Shown here piece after piece: positions 44,252-52,117 of a DNA stretch of 64,000 bases. The first letter of the stretch is position 1. The number at the start of each line of letters is the position of its first letter. Made by a program: the position numbers and the translations under genes. The stretch is from NCBI RefSeq assembly GCF_003264365.1, contig NZ_PYAK01000008.1, positions 1 to 64,000 of the forward strand. Reading direction: 5' to 3'. The stretch is from Micromonospora noduli. Lineage in GTDB: Bacteria > Actinomycetota > Actinomycetes > Mycobacteriales > Micromonosporaceae. The notes beneath the pieces were generated by a model. It had not been told where the DNA came from and made no database searches. It was given only the letters and a program-made list of their open reading frames with translations.

Positions 44252-44598
44252 GCGCGGCGGTCGACGACGAGTTGTGGTCGGCGATCGGCGACCCCATTCG
44301 GCGTACGATGATCGATCTTCTTCTCGCCGACGGGCCGGGTACCGCCACCTCGTTGAGCAGGCGGCTACCCGTCACCCGTCAGGCCGTCTCGAAGCACCTG
44401 GCGGTCCTCGACCGGGTTGGGCTGATCCACGCCGAGCCGGCCGGTCGGGAGCGTCACTACCAGGTGGACGAGGCGCAGCTCGCCCGCGCGGTCGCCCAGT
44501 TGTCGGCGGTCGGCTCCACCTGGGACGCCCGACTCCGCCGGATCAAGCGCATCGCCGAGACGATCGAACGCCACCGCACCACCAACCAGGGAGGCTGA
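44248..44598 (+). CDS. ArsR-family transcriptional regulator
   Basis: A 116-residue winged-helix repressor: LWSAIGDPIRRTMIDLLL, then TSLSRRLPVTRQAVSKHLAV (recognition helix) and DRVGLIHAEPAGRERHYQVD for the wing. No metal-binding Cys motif is present, so it belongs to the non-metal ArsR group that often accompanies AHSA1 genes. The start is GTG at 44248. It probably represses its own operon through the GCAAC...GTTGC repeats. Confidence 0.9.
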   Translation: MSAAVDDELWSAIGDPIRRTMIDLLLADGPGTATSLSRRLPVTRQAVSKHLAVLDRVGLIHAEPAGRERHYQVDEAQLARAVAQLSAVGSTWDARLRRIKRIAETIERHRTTNQGG

Positions 44599-44600
44599 AA

Positions 44601-45044
44601 ATGGTCGACATTCTGCACCGGGTCGGCGTCGTCGCTCCGCTCGACGACGTCTACCGAGCGGTGGCAACGCCGGAGGGCCTCGCCGCCTGGTGGACCACCG
44701 ACACGGTGGGCAAGAGCGAAGTCGGTGGACAGCTGGCCTTCCGGTTCGGCGATGCCGGCGGCTTCGACATGGAGGTCCTGGAGCTGAACCCCGCCGGGCG
44801 GGTGCGGTGGCGCGTCGTCGACGGCCCCGAGGAGTGGGTCGGCACCGAGGTCGACTGGCGTCTCGACCAGCGCGGCGAGTACACCATCGTCCAGTTTGCG
44901 CACCAGGGCTGGCGCGAGCCGGTCGAGTTCATGCACCACTGCAGCACCAAGTGGGCGCTGTTCCTGATGAGCCTCAAGGAGCAGGTGGAGACCGGCCACG
45001 GCCGACCGGCCCCGGACGACGTCCGGATCAGCGACTGGCACTGA
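44601..45044 (+). CDS. SRPBCC (AHSA1-like) protein 2
   Basis: A 147-residue protein of the same fold as protein 1 (DILHRVGVVAPLDDVYRAVA, PEGLAAWWTTDTVG, WALFLMSLKEQVETG), but the two sequences are only distantly alike. The start is ATG at 44601, two bases after the regulator stop, with GGGAGG upstream. It ends 17 bases inside the convergent MFS gene. Having two AHSA1 proteins flank one ArsR regulator suggests they sense or handle related small molecules. Confidence 0.88.
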   Translation: MVDILHRVGVVAPLDDVYRAVATPEGLAAWWTTDTVGKSEVGGQLAFRFGDAGGFDMEVLELNPAGRVRWRVVDGPEEWVGTEVDWRLDQRGEYTIVQFAHQGWREPVEFMHHCSTKWALFLMSLKEQVETGHGRPAPDDVRISDWH

Positions 45045-46305
45045 CCTCGGTGACGGCTGCATCGCCGGGCAATCGCGAGCTCCGCCTGGAGATCGCGATT
45101 GCCCCGGCGATCAGGCCGAGGGCCACGATCGCCACGGCGCACAGCAGCAGCGTCGGGCGTGCACCGATGGCACCCACCAGTGGCCCGCCGAGCATGGTGC
45201 CCAGCGGCACCGCCAGCACGAGGATGGCGCCGTTCGCGGCGAGCACCGCCGGTAGCTGCGCGATGGACGTGCTGCGCTGGAACAGCGCCATCGACGTGGC
45301 CATGTACGGTGCCCAGATCAGGCCTGCCACGGCGAAGGCGGGCAGCGACAGGCTGACAGGTGCTCCCAGGCCGAGCGGCAGCATGGCGACGCCGAACCCG
45401 ACGACGATGCTGATGGTGGTGGCACGCAGCGGCCAGCGACGTAGATGGCCGGCGACCACACCACCGACCAGACCGCCGACGCCGAACGCGGTGTAGTAGC
45501 CGCCGAGCAGCGTCGCGGAGGCGTGCAGGTCGTCGGTGACGTGGATCGGCATGGCCACGTACACCGGCCCGAAGAGGAAGAAGAACCAGAGGCTCAGCAC
45601 CAGCAGGCCCAGCAGCGCGGGGTTGCGGCGGATGACGGCGAAGCCTTCGGTCCGCGAGGCGCCGCGCTCACGCCGGTGGTCGCTCTTGCGTGCAGGGAGG
45701 GCGAGACGGTACGTGAGGGCCAGCGCGGCGAAGGTGGCAGCGTCGATGGCGATGACCCATACCGGCCCAACCCAGGCGATCAGGAGGCCCGCCAGTGGCG
45801 GACCGACGATGGTGGCGAACCCGGCGATGCTGGCGAGCACGGCGTTGGCCGGCAGGTGGTGTCGCTGCGGCAGCAGCTCGGCGATCAGTGTGAAACGCCC
45901 GGCGGAACCCCACGAGTGCAGCAATGCGGACGCGGCGAGCAGGACGACGTACAGCCCGATGGTCAGTGCGCCGAGGAGGTAGGCGAGGGGGATCGCCCCG
46001 AGCGCACTGGCCCGCAGAATCGCGTCCCACCCGGCGAGTTGGGCGCCGCTGCGCCCACGTAGCAGCCGGCCGAAGACGACAGTCCCGGCCGCGCTGGGCA
46101 GCGTGTACGCCGCCATGGCCAGCGCGATCCAGGTGCCTCGCTGATCGTGCGGGGCGAGTTGGATGGCGAGCCAGGTCACCGCGACCACCGCCAGGCCGTC
46201 GCCCAAAGCGGAGACGGCCAGCCCGGGCAGTACGCGTCGGAGCTGAGGGTGACTGACCACCGGCCAGTACGGAGAGGAGCGCGGGAATCGGGAGTCGTCC
46301 GGCAT
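45028..46305 (-). CDS. MFS transporter, probable exporter
   Basis: A 425-residue protein with about 12 membrane helices. The N half shows LPGLAVSALGDGLAVVAVTW and loop 2-3 GRLLRGRSGAQLAGWD (MFS signature). The central loop is basic (PARKSDHRRERGAS). The fold resembles the 'enterobactin exporter EntS' type of MFS proteins in actinobacteria. Substrate is unknown. It overlaps the convergent SRPBCC gene by 17 bases. Confidence 0.88.
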   Translation of the reverse strand: MPDDSRFPRSSPYWPVVSHPQLRRVLPGLAVSALGDGLAVVAVTWLAIQLAPHDQRGTWIALAMAAYTLPSAAGTVVFGRLLRGRSGAQLAGWDAILRASALGAIPLAYLLGALTIGLYVVLLAASALLHSWGSAGRFTLIAELLPQRHHLPANAVLASIAGFATIVGPPLAGLLIAWVGPVWVIAIDAATFAALALTYRLALPARKSDHRRERGASRTEGFAVIRRNPALLGLLVLSLWFFFLFGPVYVAMPIHVTDDLHASATLLGGYYTAFGVGGLVGGVVAGHLRRWPLRATTISIVVGFGVAMLPLGLGAPVSLSLPAFAVAGLIWAPYMATSMALFQRSTSIAQLPAVLAANGAILVLAVPLGTMLGGPLVGAIGARPTLLLCAVAIVALGLIAGAIAISRRSSRLPGDAAVTEVSASR

Positions 46306-46385
46306 GCTGTCAGCTCACCCGGCGCGGGACCCGCGGATCAACACCTACTGCTACCAGCAGAATCAGCCGAGGGTGAAAGGCCGGA

Positions 46386-46670
46386 TCACCGGCTCGGGCG
46401 GTCGTCTTCGCCGGGAGGACGGTCCGGGCGCTCGTCTGCTCCCGTTGTGGTGGGGCTGCCGAGCAGCGCCGCGCGTAGCCGGTCGTTCTCGCGCTTGCCG
46501 CGACGGGACTGGCTGAAACCGGCGACGATGCAACAGATCCAGCCGAGGGGCACCAGCACCCGGCCGACCGTATGGGCGCTGCCGTGCTCGTTGTCCCGAA
46601 GGACCCAGCCGACAATTAGCAGGCCGAGCGCCAGCCCCAGGACGGCTCGTTCGACTCGTTTGGTCATCAT
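46386..46670 (-). CDS. Small hypothetical membrane protein
   Basis: 94 residues with two hydrophobic segments (AVLGLALGLLIVGWVL and VLVPLGWICCIVAGFS) and a charged Arg/Asp-rich tail. Two adjacent ATG codons (46670, 46667) are possible starts. Unknown function; same direction as the small gene at 46849-47049. Confidence 0.5.
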   Translation of the reverse strand: MMTKRVERAVLGLALGLLIVGWVLRDNEHGSAHTVGRVLVPLGWICCIVAGFSQSRRGKRENDRLRAALLGSPTTTGADERPDRPPGEDDRPSR

Positions 46671-46848
46671 GGGCACCCGCTTCCAATGACCGAGATCGAC
46701 CCAGGTCACACGGTGACAGGTCGTCGTGCCCACAGTGACACATCCACGCCCATGCCCTCGGGGATCGAAGCCCAGCCACCGCTGCTGCTGGCCGCGCTCC
46801 ACACCTCGGCCCGGCGTGTCCGTCTGATCGGACAGCGAACTGGCCGGA

Positions 46849-47049
46849 TCACCGTTGCGGGCCGTCGTTTCCGCGCGTATTGCGGAAGGACGAGCCGATG
46901 GTCGCCACGATCGAACCCACCGAGGCGAGCGACACCGCCACCGTGCCGGCCGTGTCGGCCCCGCCGTCCCCGGTCACCTTGAGGATGATGCCGGTGACCA
47001 TCAGGACGACCGACAGGGCCAGGACTACCTGGATGGCTCGTCTGCTCAT
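46849..47049 (-). CDS. Small two-helix membrane protein
   Basis: 66 residues: MSRRAIQVVLALSVVLMVTG begins a first helix, then a Gly/Ala turn and a second helix (VAVSLASVGSIVATIGSSF), followed by a polar Asn/Arg tail. No family is recognised. The ATG start is clear. It may be cotranscribed with the next small membrane protein 178 bp away. Confidence 0.5.
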   Translation of the reverse strand: MSRRAIQVVLALSVVLMVTGIILKVTGDGGADTAGTVAVSLASVGSIVATIGSSFRNTRGNDGPQR

Positions 47050-47148
47050 GGCGGCATCTCACCTTTCCGGCGGCGGCAGATCGACTCGGGTTCCTTGACG
47101 TCGGGGCGATGACACCCGGACTTTCCGGAACCCGAGCCGATCAAACCG

Positions 47149-47880
47149 CTACTCCGCCCGGTAGACGGAGATGTGCGACGGGCTGTCGGTCTGGAACGGT
47201 CGTCGGTGCCAGTCGGCGTACCGCTCGGCGAGCTGGAGCCCGGCCTGCTGCGCCATCTCGTCGATCTGGTGCGGCCAGGCGTACCGCATGGCGAACGGCT
47301 TCAGGTGCACACCGTCCGCGTCGAACGTGATCGTCTGCCGGATGAACCGCTGCGCCGGCCGGTCGTACCGGTGCAGTCGGATCGTCGCGGAGTCCTCGGT
47401 GACCTCACGCACCTGCACCTGCTCGTCCGAGTCGAAGCTGCGCGGGTCGGGCACGAACGTCTCGATGACGAACGCGCCGCCCGGCGACAGCACCCGGGCG
47501 ACGTTGCGGAAGCAGTCCGCCTGCCGCTCGGCATCCACCAGGTTGAACAGGGTGTTGAAGACCAGGTACGCGAGCCGGAACTCACCGGCCACCGGCACAT
47601 CCGCCATGTCGGCGACGACCACCGGGATCCGGTCACCGCCGGGTTTCGCCCGCAACTGCGCGAGCATCTCCTCGGACGCCTCGACGCCGTGCACGGCGAG
47701 GCCGCGTTCGGCCAGCGGCAGCGCGACCCGGCCGGTGCCGATCGCCAGTTCGAGAACCGGACCTCCGTCGGCCAGTTCGGCCAGGAAGTCCACGGCGGGC
47801 GCCGGGTCGGGGTTGCCCGGGCCGTCGTAGTCGGCGGCCCACAGTCGGCCGAAGAGGCCGGGATCGTCGAAGACCGACAT
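47149..47880 (-). CDS. Class I SAM-dependent methyltransferase
   Basis: A 243-residue enzyme. Motif I reads VLELAIGTGRVALPLA (Ala-Ile for the more usual Gly-Cys), the acidic residue is in VHGVEASEEML, motif II/III is VVVADMADVPV, and a beta-rich C terminus covers the substrate site (FIRQTITFDADGVHLKPF). The start ATG overlaps by one base the stop of a short upstream frame. Substrate unknown. Confidence 0.86.
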   Translation of the reverse strand: MSVFDDPGLFGRLWAADYDGPGNPDPAPAVDFLAELADGGPVLELAIGTGRVALPLAERGLAVHGVEASEEMLAQLRAKPGGDRIPVVVADMADVPVAGEFRLAYLVFNTLFNLVDAERQADCFRNVARVLSPGGAFVIETFVPDPRSFDSDEQVQVREVTEDSATIRLHRYDRPAQRFIRQTITFDADGVHLKPFAMRYAWPHQIDEMAQQAGLQLAERYADWHRRPFQTDSPSHISVYRAE

Positions 47881-47901
47881 CAGCGGCCTCCGAGGTTGGT
47901 G

Positions 47902-48003
47902 TCAGTGGCGCCCAGCAGCGCCAGGGGAACAGTTCTGCTCACGAAGTCTCGATTCCTCGGGTCGGATGACGGTTGGTTCGGGGGACTTCGTCGTGTTGGG
48001 CAT
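47902..48003 (-). CDS. Possible 33-residue peptide gene upstream of a methyltransferase
   Basis: ATG at 48001-48003 with a good GGGAGC ribosome site nine bases upstream opens a 33-codon frame (starts MPNTTKSPEPTVIRPEESR). The region otherwise has no gene. In another frame, GTG 47939 gives a 19-codon peptide ending at TGA 47880-47882, which overlaps the methyltransferase ATG. Both are too short for statistics. They could be a leader peptide or nothing. Confidence 0.25.
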   Translation of the reverse strand: MPNTTKSPEPTVIRPEESRLREQNCSPGAAGRH

Positions 48004-48103
48004 GGCGGCTGCTCCCTTCGCGCGGCTGTCGACCGAGGACACCAGAGACGCCGCGGGCCCGGCAAGGCAATTACGCCAGCCGGGCCCACGACGGGACGTG
48101 CGG

Positions 48104-48466
48104 TCAGGAGATGTGGTGCAGGATCACGTTGTGCACGTGGTGGCTCTTCTGCGCGCCACGGAACTCCACCTCATAGGTGTGCGTGCCGACGTGGATGGCG
48201 ATGGCGCCGGTGGAGAAGAACGAACCACCCCACGACTTGTTGCTGACCACGCTCACGCTGGTGATCTTCGAGTACGGGATGCTGGTGATCGCGAACCGCT
48301 TCCCGACGAAGGACCGGTCCTGGATGATCACGCGGCGGTCGGTCAGCCCGATGAACCCGGTGCCGGTGCCGACGGCGTCGTAGACGGCGATGATCTGCTC
48401 GCCTTCGAGGAGGCCACTCTCAATCTGCTGGACCTGCTCTTTGCGGTCGTACGCGATGTTCGCCAT
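48104..48466 (-). CDS. Bacterial PH-domain-like protein
   Basis: A 120-residue protein with the bPH plan: GLLEGEQIIAVYDAVGTG, GLTDRRVIIQDRSF, PYSKITSVSVV, SFFSTGAIAIHVGTHTYEVEF and a final helix. These small actinobacterial domains are usually soluble and of unknown ligand. ATG at 48464-48466, ten bases after the methyltransferase gene, same strand, so probably cotranscribed. Confidence 0.8.
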   Translation of the reverse strand: MANIAYDRKEQVQQIESGLLEGEQIIAVYDAVGTGTGFIGLTDRRVIIQDRSFVGKRFAITSIPYSKITSVSVVSNKSWGGSFFSTGAIAIHVGTHTYEVEFRGAQKSHHVHNVILHHIS

Positions 48467-48476
48467 GTGATCCAGG

Positions 48477-49232
48477 CTAGAAAACCGGTGCCAACGTGCC
48501 CACCCGGGCGAGGACCACGAACTCGCCGTCGCCATGGCCGACGGGCTCGCCGTGCCAGCCCCCGTGAACGCGATCCACGATGAAGCCCGCTCTGGTCAGA
48601 GAGGTGCGTAGCTCGGCCTCGGTGCGGAAGCGCAGGCTCGCCGAGCTCAGGAGCTCTTCCCCGTCGTCGAAGTGGTAGTGGTGGGTGAAGTCGACCACTC
48701 CGTCGCGTACCCCGGTGACCTCGGTCCACGCGCGGACCTCGCCGCCGTCGGGCAGCGTGACCAACCGGTGCGAATCCACCGGGTTCCACAGCTCCCAGCG
48801 ACGGTCCGCCGGGTCGCGGGCGTCGAACACCAGCCGGCCGTCGGGCACCAGCGCCCGGGCCAGGTCGGCGAGGGTACGCGCCCACTCCGCATCGTCCACG
48901 AAGAACTGCGCGACGTGGCTGGTCAGCACCGCCACGTCGAACGCCCGCTCCGGCAGCAGCGCCGACGTGCCCGCGAGCCAGGTCACCCGCTCACCACCCG
49001 GCTTGGCGCGGGCGGCGGCCACTGACGCGTCGGCCGGGTCCACACCGGTGACGGTGTGGCCGGCGGCGGCGAGGGCAATGGTCAGCCGGCCGGTGCCGCA
49101 GCCGAGGTCGAGCACCCGGGCGGCCGGGGTCTCGTCGACCACCTTCTGGAAGAAGTCGTCGTCCGGCCCCCACCGGCACTCCGCGTCGTACACCTGGACC
49201 AGCCGGTGGTGGCGGAACTCGGCGTGCCTCAT
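48477..49232 (-). CDS. Class I SAM-dependent methyltransferase
   Basis: A 251-residue enzyme with motif I ARVLDLGCGTGRLTIALAA, acidic VTGVDPADASV, and PDGRLVFDARDPADRRWELW. It is followed by a beta-rich half (GVVDFTHHYHF, LLSSASLRFRTEAELRTSL) typical of the methyltransf_25 group. Its ATG overlaps the LysR stop (ATGA), which couples the two. Substrate unknown. Confidence 0.87.
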   Translation of the reverse strand: MRHAEFRHHRLVQVYDAECRWGPDDDFFQKVVDETPAARVLDLGCGTGRLTIALAAAGHTVTGVDPADASVAAARAKPGGERVTWLAGTSALLPERAFDVAVLTSHVAQFFVDDAEWARTLADLARALVPDGRLVFDARDPADRRWELWNPVDSHRLVTLPDGGEVRAWTEVTGVRDGVVDFTHHYHFDDGEELLSSASLRFRTEAELRTSLTRAGFIVDRVHGGWHGEPVGHGDGEFVVLARVGTLAPVF

Positions 49233-50113
49233 CGGGGGTTCGCGTCGGTCGCGGCGCGGACGAACTCGCGTACCCGGGTGGTGTTGTTGCTGGGCAGCCA
49301 GACCGGCCCTCGTTCAATCGGTGGCGCGTCGTGGATGGGCACGTACGCCACGTCGGGGCGCGGGTAGTAGCGCCGCGTGTGCTCGCCCACCGGCAGCACT
49401 CCCCGGCCGAGCGCGACCAGGGACAGCATCTCGGAGAAGGTGTTCCCGGCGGGCCCCTTCGGCACCGCCCGGCCGGACGGGGTGCGCTCCGGTGTGCGGT
49501 CCCGCTTGAACTCCACCGAGGTCACTGTCGGGTACTGCACCACCGGGTGGTCGGCGAGCACCTCCAACGACACCGACCGCTCCCGGGTGAGCGGGTGACC
49601 CGCCGCCACCGCCAGCGCCCGGTCCTCGGAGAGCAGCGCCGGGCCGGTGGCCATCCCGTCGAACGGGTACGAGGCGATCAACACGTCGGTCTCGCCGTCG
49701 AGCAGCCCCGATCGGGTGGTGGACAACTGCGCCTCGTGCACCTCCACCCGGCAGTCGGGGTGCCGTTCACCGAACAGGGCCACCGCCCGGAGCAGCACCG
49801 GCGCGGTCCACTCGCCGAGGAACGCCACCCGTAGCGTCCCGGTCACGCCCCGGGCGGCGTCGGTCGCGCGGCGGACGGCCTCGTCCATGCCTGCCACCAG
49901 CGGGGCCAGCTCGTCGGCGAGCTGCCGGCCGATCGGGGTGAGCCGGACGACCCGACTGGTGCGGGCGAACAGCGGTGCGCCGATCCGGCGCTCCAGCTTC
50001 TTCACGATGTGGCTGACCCGGCCGGTGCTGACGGTCAACCGCTCGGCGGTCCGGCCGAAGTGCAGTTCCTCCGCGAGGGTCAGGAACGTCTCGACCTCGT
50101 ACCGCTCCAGCAC
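49229..50113 (-). CDS. LysR-family transcriptional regulator
   Basis: A 294-residue regulator. The N-terminal helix-turn-helix reads YEVETFLTLAEELHFGRTAERL and STGRVSHIVKKLERRIGAPLF. The C-terminal effector domain has VTGTLRVAFLGEWTAPVLL and a DVLIASYPF region. GTG at 50111-50113 matches the usual LysR N terminus. It is divergent from the DUF1801 gene across 114 bp, which is the normal LysR arrangement, and it heads the unit with the methyltransferase and PH-domain genes. Confidence 0.9.
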   Translation of the reverse strand: MLERYEVETFLTLAEELHFGRTAERLTVSTGRVSHIVKKLERRIGAPLFARTSRVVRLTPIGRQLADELAPLVAGMDEAVRRATDAARGVTGTLRVAFLGEWTAPVLLRAVALFGERHPDCRVEVHEAQLSTTRSGLLDGETDVLIASYPFDGMATGPALLSEDRALAVAAGHPLTRERSVSLEVLADHPVVQYPTVTSVEFKRDRTPERTPSGRAVPKGPAGNTFSEMLSLVALGRGVLPVGEHTRRYYPRPDVAYVPIHDAPPIERGPVWLPSNNTTRVREFVRAATDANPR

Positions 50114-50227
50114 ACCGTTCCCATCGTTGACCTGTGGGCAACGATCGTAGCGGCATCGGGTCTTGGTCGGCGTCCCTCGTCCGGGGATCGTGAACGCGGC
50201 AGGGAACACCGAGCGAAAGGCTCTGAC

Positions 50228-50581
50228 GTGAGCATTGACGACTACCTGGCCGGCCTGGCCGGCCCACTGCGCGAGATCGGCGAGAAGCTGACGCCGATCA
50301 TCGCGGCGGCCCTGCCCGGGGCGACCGGCGCGATGTGGCACGGGCACCCGGTCTGGGGCCTGGGCGACCGGCCCGGCCAGCGCCCGGTCTGCCTGGTCAA
50401 GGCGTACGGGTCGTACGTCACCTTCGGGCTGTGGCGGGGGCAGGAGATCGTCGACCCGTCGGGGCGGCTGATCCCCGGTGCGCGGGCGATGGCGGCGGTG
50501 AAGCTGCGCGACGTCGCCGACGTCGACCCAGCCCTGTTCAGCGACTGGCTGCGCGCGGCGGCCCACCTGGAGGAGGCGTGA
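50228..50581 (+). CDS. DUF1801-family protein
   Basis: A 117-residue protein of the DUF1801 (YdhG/frataxin-like fold) family: ALPGATGAMWHGHPVWGLGD and a LVKAYGSYVTFGLWRG segment. The fold is known to bind small ligands or iron in some relatives, but no function is shown here. GTG start with GAAAGG upstream. The stop overlaps the VOC gene start (GTGA). Likely target of the divergent LysR regulator. Confidence 0.8.
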   Translation: MSIDDYLAGLAGPLREIGEKLTPIIAAALPGATGAMWHGHPVWGLGDRPGQRPVCLVKAYGSYVTFGLWRGQEIVDPSGRLIPGARAMAAVKLRDVADVDPALFSDWLRAAAHLEEA

Positions 50582-51000
50582 GCGCGGTGCGGGTAACCGG
50601 TTTCGACCACCTGGTGCTGACCGTCGCCGACGTGGAACGGTCAGTGGACTTCTACTGCGGCCGGCTCGGGCTGGCACCGGTACGGGTCGACGAGTGGCGC
50701 GCGGGCACCGCCCCGTTCCCGTCGGTGCGGATCAGCCCCGACAGCATCATCGACCTCGTCCGAGGTGAGCCGCAGGGCGCGAACGTGGACCACTTCTGCC
50801 TGGTGGTGGCACCACTGGACTGGAAACAGGTGATCGAGTCGGGGGTCTTCACGGTGCTGACCGGCCCGGTCAGCCGGTTCGGTGCCCGCGGTTCGGCGAC
50901 CTCGATCTACGTGCGGGACCCGGACGGCAACTCGGTGGAGCTGCGCTGGTACCCGCAGGACGCCGGGTCGGATTCGGAGACGGAAGTCAGGCCTCGGTGA
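50578..51000 (+). CDS. VOC-family (glyoxalase/bleomycin-resistance-like) protein
   Basis: A 140-residue VOC protein: FDHLVLTVADVERSVDFYCG, VDHFCLVV, and IYVRDPDGNSVELRWY, giving the usual His/Glu metal ligands. The start is GTG at 50578 overlapping the DUF1801 stop, so the pair is coupled. Its end overlaps the convergent PCD-like gene by 14 bases. Substrate unknown. Confidence 0.87.
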   Translation: MSAVRVTGFDHLVLTVADVERSVDFYCGRLGLAPVRVDEWRAGTAPFPSVRISPDSIIDLVRGEPQGANVDHFCLVVAPLDWKQVIESGVFTVLTGPVSRFGARGSATSIYVRDPDGNSVELRWYPQDAGSDSETEVRPR

Positions 51001-51295
51001 CCGCCCGGTAGGCGTCCTCGATGCGGGCGGCCAACAGCACCTCGCCCTCGGTCAGCGGCTCGCCGCTGCCGTGCCCGACCCGGATCTGGGTGCTGTCGGC
51101 CCGGCGGCTGATCTCGGGTCGCAGATGCAGCGCATCCGCGACGACCTTGACCCGTTCAGTTAGTGCGGCGTGTTGGGTATCGTCGATCACGAGCGTCCGT
51201 CGGATCTGCTCGCCCTCGCGCGTCCAACCAGATAGCAAGGTCAACGCGTCGGAAAGGTAGTCGTGCTTGGCCCTGCTGTTGAACAGCACGCGCAT
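50987..51295 (-). CDS. Pterin-4a-carbinolamine-dehydratase-like protein (divergent)
   Basis: A 102-residue protein whose length and helix-strand plan (GWTREGEQIRRTL, HAALTERVKVVADALHLRPE, LTEGEVLLAARIEDAY) match small PCD/DCoH proteins. The catalytic HHP motif is replaced by LRPE, so dehydratase activity is doubtful. Similar short proteins in actinobacteria are often annotated as 4a-hydroxytetrahydrobiopterin dehydratase. Divergent from the Nudix gene. Confidence 0.5.
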   Translation of the reverse strand: MRVLFNSRAKHDYLSDALTLLSGWTREGEQIRRTLVIDDTQHAALTERVKVVADALHLRPEISRRADSTQIRVGHGSGEPLTEGEVLLAARIEDAYRAVTEA

Positions 51296-51479
51296 CACCG
51301 CACCCCCCAAGCGCCGTTGCCGGCTTGTGGCCAAATCGTCGCCATCCCGTGTCTTGTCGGTGTCTCCTAGTCTCTCGCTGCTCGGAGGGGGGTGTCCACG
51401 CCCACACTTCCGTGTCTTGTTGGCCTAGCGGACGGCTACGGTACCCAAACCGCCGATTGATCTGGCACCCTGGACGCCC

Positions 51480-51923
51480 GTGCGGACCGAACGGGCGAAT
51501 GATGGCGGGCAGGCCGAACGACGGGACCTGAAGGTGATCGTCGGTGCAGCGATCATCCGGGATGGGCGGGTGCTCGCCTGTGCGCGTTCCGCCCCACCCG
51601 AGGTAGCGGGCATGTGGGAGTTTCCGGGCGGAAAGGTCGAGCCGGGGGAGGCTGAGACCGACGCGTTGATCCGGGAGTGCGCCGAGGAGTTGGCCGTACG
51701 CGTCGAGATCGGCGCCCGGGTCGGCCGCAACGTACGGATGGCGCACGGCCGCTCGGTGCTCAAGGTGTACGCGGCCCGCCTGCTCGGCGGCGACCAGCCC
51801 CAGGCGCTGGAGCACGAGGCGCTCCGCTGGCTCACCGCCGACGAACTGGACTCGGTCACCTGGCTCCCCGCCGACGCCCCCATCGTGGCCGCCCTCCGCC
51901 CCCTCCTAACCCCAACCCCGTAA
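51480..51923 (+). CDS. Nudix hydrolase, MutT-like
   Basis: A 147-residue Nudix protein. The Nudix box starts GGKVEPGEAETDALIRECAE and ends ELAV, matching GX5EX7REUXEE with the catalytic Glu residues. The MutT/(deoxy)nucleotide context is supported by MWEFPGG before the box and by KVYAARL after it. It would clean up oxidised or non-canonical NTPs. GTG start at 51480; the next in-frame ATG is later, and the N terminus is not fixed. Confidence 0.88.
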   Translation: MRTERANDGGQAERRDLKVIVGAAIIRDGRVLACARSAPPEVAGMWEFPGGKVEPGEAETDALIRECAEELAVRVEIGARVGRNVRMAHGRSVLKVYAARLLGGDQPQALEHEALRWLTADELDSVTWLPADAPIVAALRPLLTPTP

Positions 51924-51966
51924 CCCCATCTCCGGGGCCCGACCTCAGGGCCCCCTACGCCCGGAT

Positions 51967-52020
51967 GATCAAGAGGTTTTGGTCACGATCACGCCTTCAG
52001 ATGACCGAAAGCTCTTGATC
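51967..52020. repeat. Palindromic repeat, copy 4 (convergent mutT-like/sdhB gap)
   Basis: Left arm 51967-51985 (GATCAAGAGGTTTTGGTCA) pairs with right arm 52002-52020 at 17 of 19 positions; the loop is 16 nt, the same length as copy 2. G-rich sequence follows on the right. The arm has the GATCAAGAGGTTT core of copy 2 but a different inner end. Confidence 0.88.
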
Positions 52021-52071
52021 GCCGGGGTGATGGGGTGGGGTGGGGTGGGCGCTGGGGGTGCGGGAAGTGGG

Positions 52072-52103
52072 ACGGGGGCCGTGGCAACTGCCACGACCCC
52101 CGT
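52072..52103. terminator. Terminator after sdhB
   Basis: A 14-bp stem with one mismatch (ACGGGGGCCGTGGC at 52072-52085; 52090-52103) and loop AACT, 15 bp beyond the sdhB stop on the minus strand. Confidence 0.8.
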
Positions 52104-52117
52104 TGTTGTTCAGGTGG

